Shown: one piece after another, positions 6,607 through 6,837 of the stretch | How positions within the stretch are numbered: position 1 is the stretch's first letter | Layout: each line of letters starts with the position of its first letter | NCBI GenBank assembly: GCA_964515405.1 | Contig: CAZERD010000061.1 | Span: 1 to 6,837, forward strand | DNA length: 6,837 nucleotides | Source of the DNA: CAZERD01 sp964515405 | Lineage (GTDB): Bacteria > Campylobacterota_A > Desulfurellia > Desulfurellales > CAZERD01 | Reading direction: 5' to 3' | Made by a program: the position numbers and the translations under genes | Notes under the pieces: model-generated | Databases searched by the model: none | What the model was told of the DNA's origin: nothing | Seen by the model: the letters and a program-made list of their open reading frames with translations, nothing else

Positions 6607-6700
6607 AACTAATGCCTCGTTCACCCTTGGACTTATCGGGTGTGGAAGGACCTGCTCACATGTGGGGAACCAAGAAACGGATCAGACCAAGGAGTTTAGT
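6607..6700 (+). promoter_or_regulatory. Structured 5' leader with mutually exclusive pairings, candidate cis-regulatory RNA
   Basis: This leader has several complementary segments. Arm 6625-6637 (CCTTGGACTTATC) pairs with 6680-6692 at 11 of 13 positions, and the 3' arm holds most of the AAGGAG ribosome binding site (6689-6694). The same 5' arm can instead pair CTTGG (6626-6630) with CCAAG (6670-6674), or join CACCC (6622-6626) with GGGTG (6638-6642). Those alternatives would leave the ribosome binding site free. TGTG (6641-6644) can pair with CACA (6657-6660) inside. Six GGA triplets lie between 6629 and 6693. I recognise no known riboswitch class, T-box, 6S, SRP or tRNA motif. Two-state translational control is an inference from the pairing pattern only. 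Confidence 0.42.
6689..6694 (+). promoter_or_regulatory. Ribosome binding site for the gene at 6701
   Basis: AAGGAG followed by six bases (TTTAGT) and ATG at 6701. This supports 6701 as the start and lies largely inside the 3' arm of the leader helix, where it could be hidden. Confidence 0.65.
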
Positions 6701-6837
6701 ATGGATAAAACAATATTCACATCCGAGTATCTAAGGGCAAGTTGTCCTCTATTCTTTGAAATAGCCAGATGCGCTCCCGACATAAATTCTATGAGAGAAA
6801 GGCTTTCAGAGCTTATAAATCAGATGGTGTTTGATAC
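6701..6837 (+). CDS. N-terminal part of an unrecognised protein, cut by the window edge
   Basis: An open frame runs from ATG 6701 to the right edge, 45 complete codons plus two bases, with no stop. It begins MDKTIFTSEYLRASCPLFFE. Two cysteines appear at residues 15 and 24, in SCPLFFEIARC, followed by a charged, probably helical stretch (about 27-43). There is no signal peptide and no membrane segment. The good ribosome binding site, the promoter and leader upstream, and codon use like the neighbouring genes (AGA/AGG, ATA) support it as real. I cannot assign a family from so short an N-terminus. Confidence 0.72.
   Translation, partial: MDKTIFTSEYLRASCPLFFEIARCAPDINSMRERLSELINQMVFD

Noticed and set aside
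6607..6700. 6S RNA, SRP RNA, tRNA or a known riboswitch class in the leader
   Set aside because: The segment is too short for 6S RNA, the SRP tetraloop context around GGAAGGA is wrong, there is no tRNA T-loop, and no riboswitch core I know matches by eye.
6612..6734. A 40-codon frame starting ATG at 6612 that overlaps the 6701 start out of frame
   Set aside because: It has no Shine-Dalgarno, would begin about five bases from the predicted transcription start, and overlaps the better supported gene. A leader peptide is possible but unsupported.

Overview
The window is dominated by a minus-strand operon for fatty-acid beta-oxidation, read from about 5955 down through position 1. In transcription order it encodes an AMP-forming long-chain acyl-CoA synthetase, an acyl-CoA dehydrogenase, a FadN-type 3-hydroxyacyl-CoA dehydrogenase/enoyl-CoA hydratase, and the first third of a FadA-type thiolase cut by the window edge. 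The genes are 8 to 16 bases apart, and each downstream gene has a strong Shine-Dalgarno. Together they cover every step from a free fatty acid to chain-shortened acyl-CoA plus acetyl-CoA: activation, first oxidation, hydration and second oxidation on one bifunctional polypeptide, then thiolysis. No electron-transfer flavoprotein, transporter or regulator gene is in view.

To the right, a 160-base divergent intergenic region (5933-6092) carries two back-to-back sigma70-type promoters. The rightward one is a perfect consensus (TTGACA, 17 bases, TATAAT) and drives a small, strongly basic secreted protein of unknown function (6093-6500), followed by an intrinsic terminator (6517-6550). The leftward one drives the operon and has two overlapping palindromes across its spacer and -10, the best candidate operator in the window.

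From 6571 to the right edge there is another promoter, a leader of about 94 bases with competing base-pairing arms, one of which sequesters the ribosome binding site, and the first 45 codons of an unrecognised gene starting at 6701. This leader is the part least explained by known features.

The organism is a bacterium: Shine-Dalgarno sites, sigma70 promoters, a Sec signal peptide and an intrinsic terminator are all visible. The GC content is moderate, with hand-counted blocks of about 35% in the synthetase gene and over 50% in fadN. HADH-first/ECH-second FadN proteins with FAA1-type synthetases occur in Firmicutes, Bacteroidetes and sulfate- or sulfur-reducing and syntrophic lineages. The strong AGG/AGA/ATA codon use would suit a Desulfobacterota- or Nitrospirota-like anaerobe, but this is a guess. 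The operon itself is conventional metabolism. The novelty candidates are the 6607-6700 leader, the RBS-occluding hairpin at the synthetase/dehydrogenase junction, and the two uncharacterised genes on the right.
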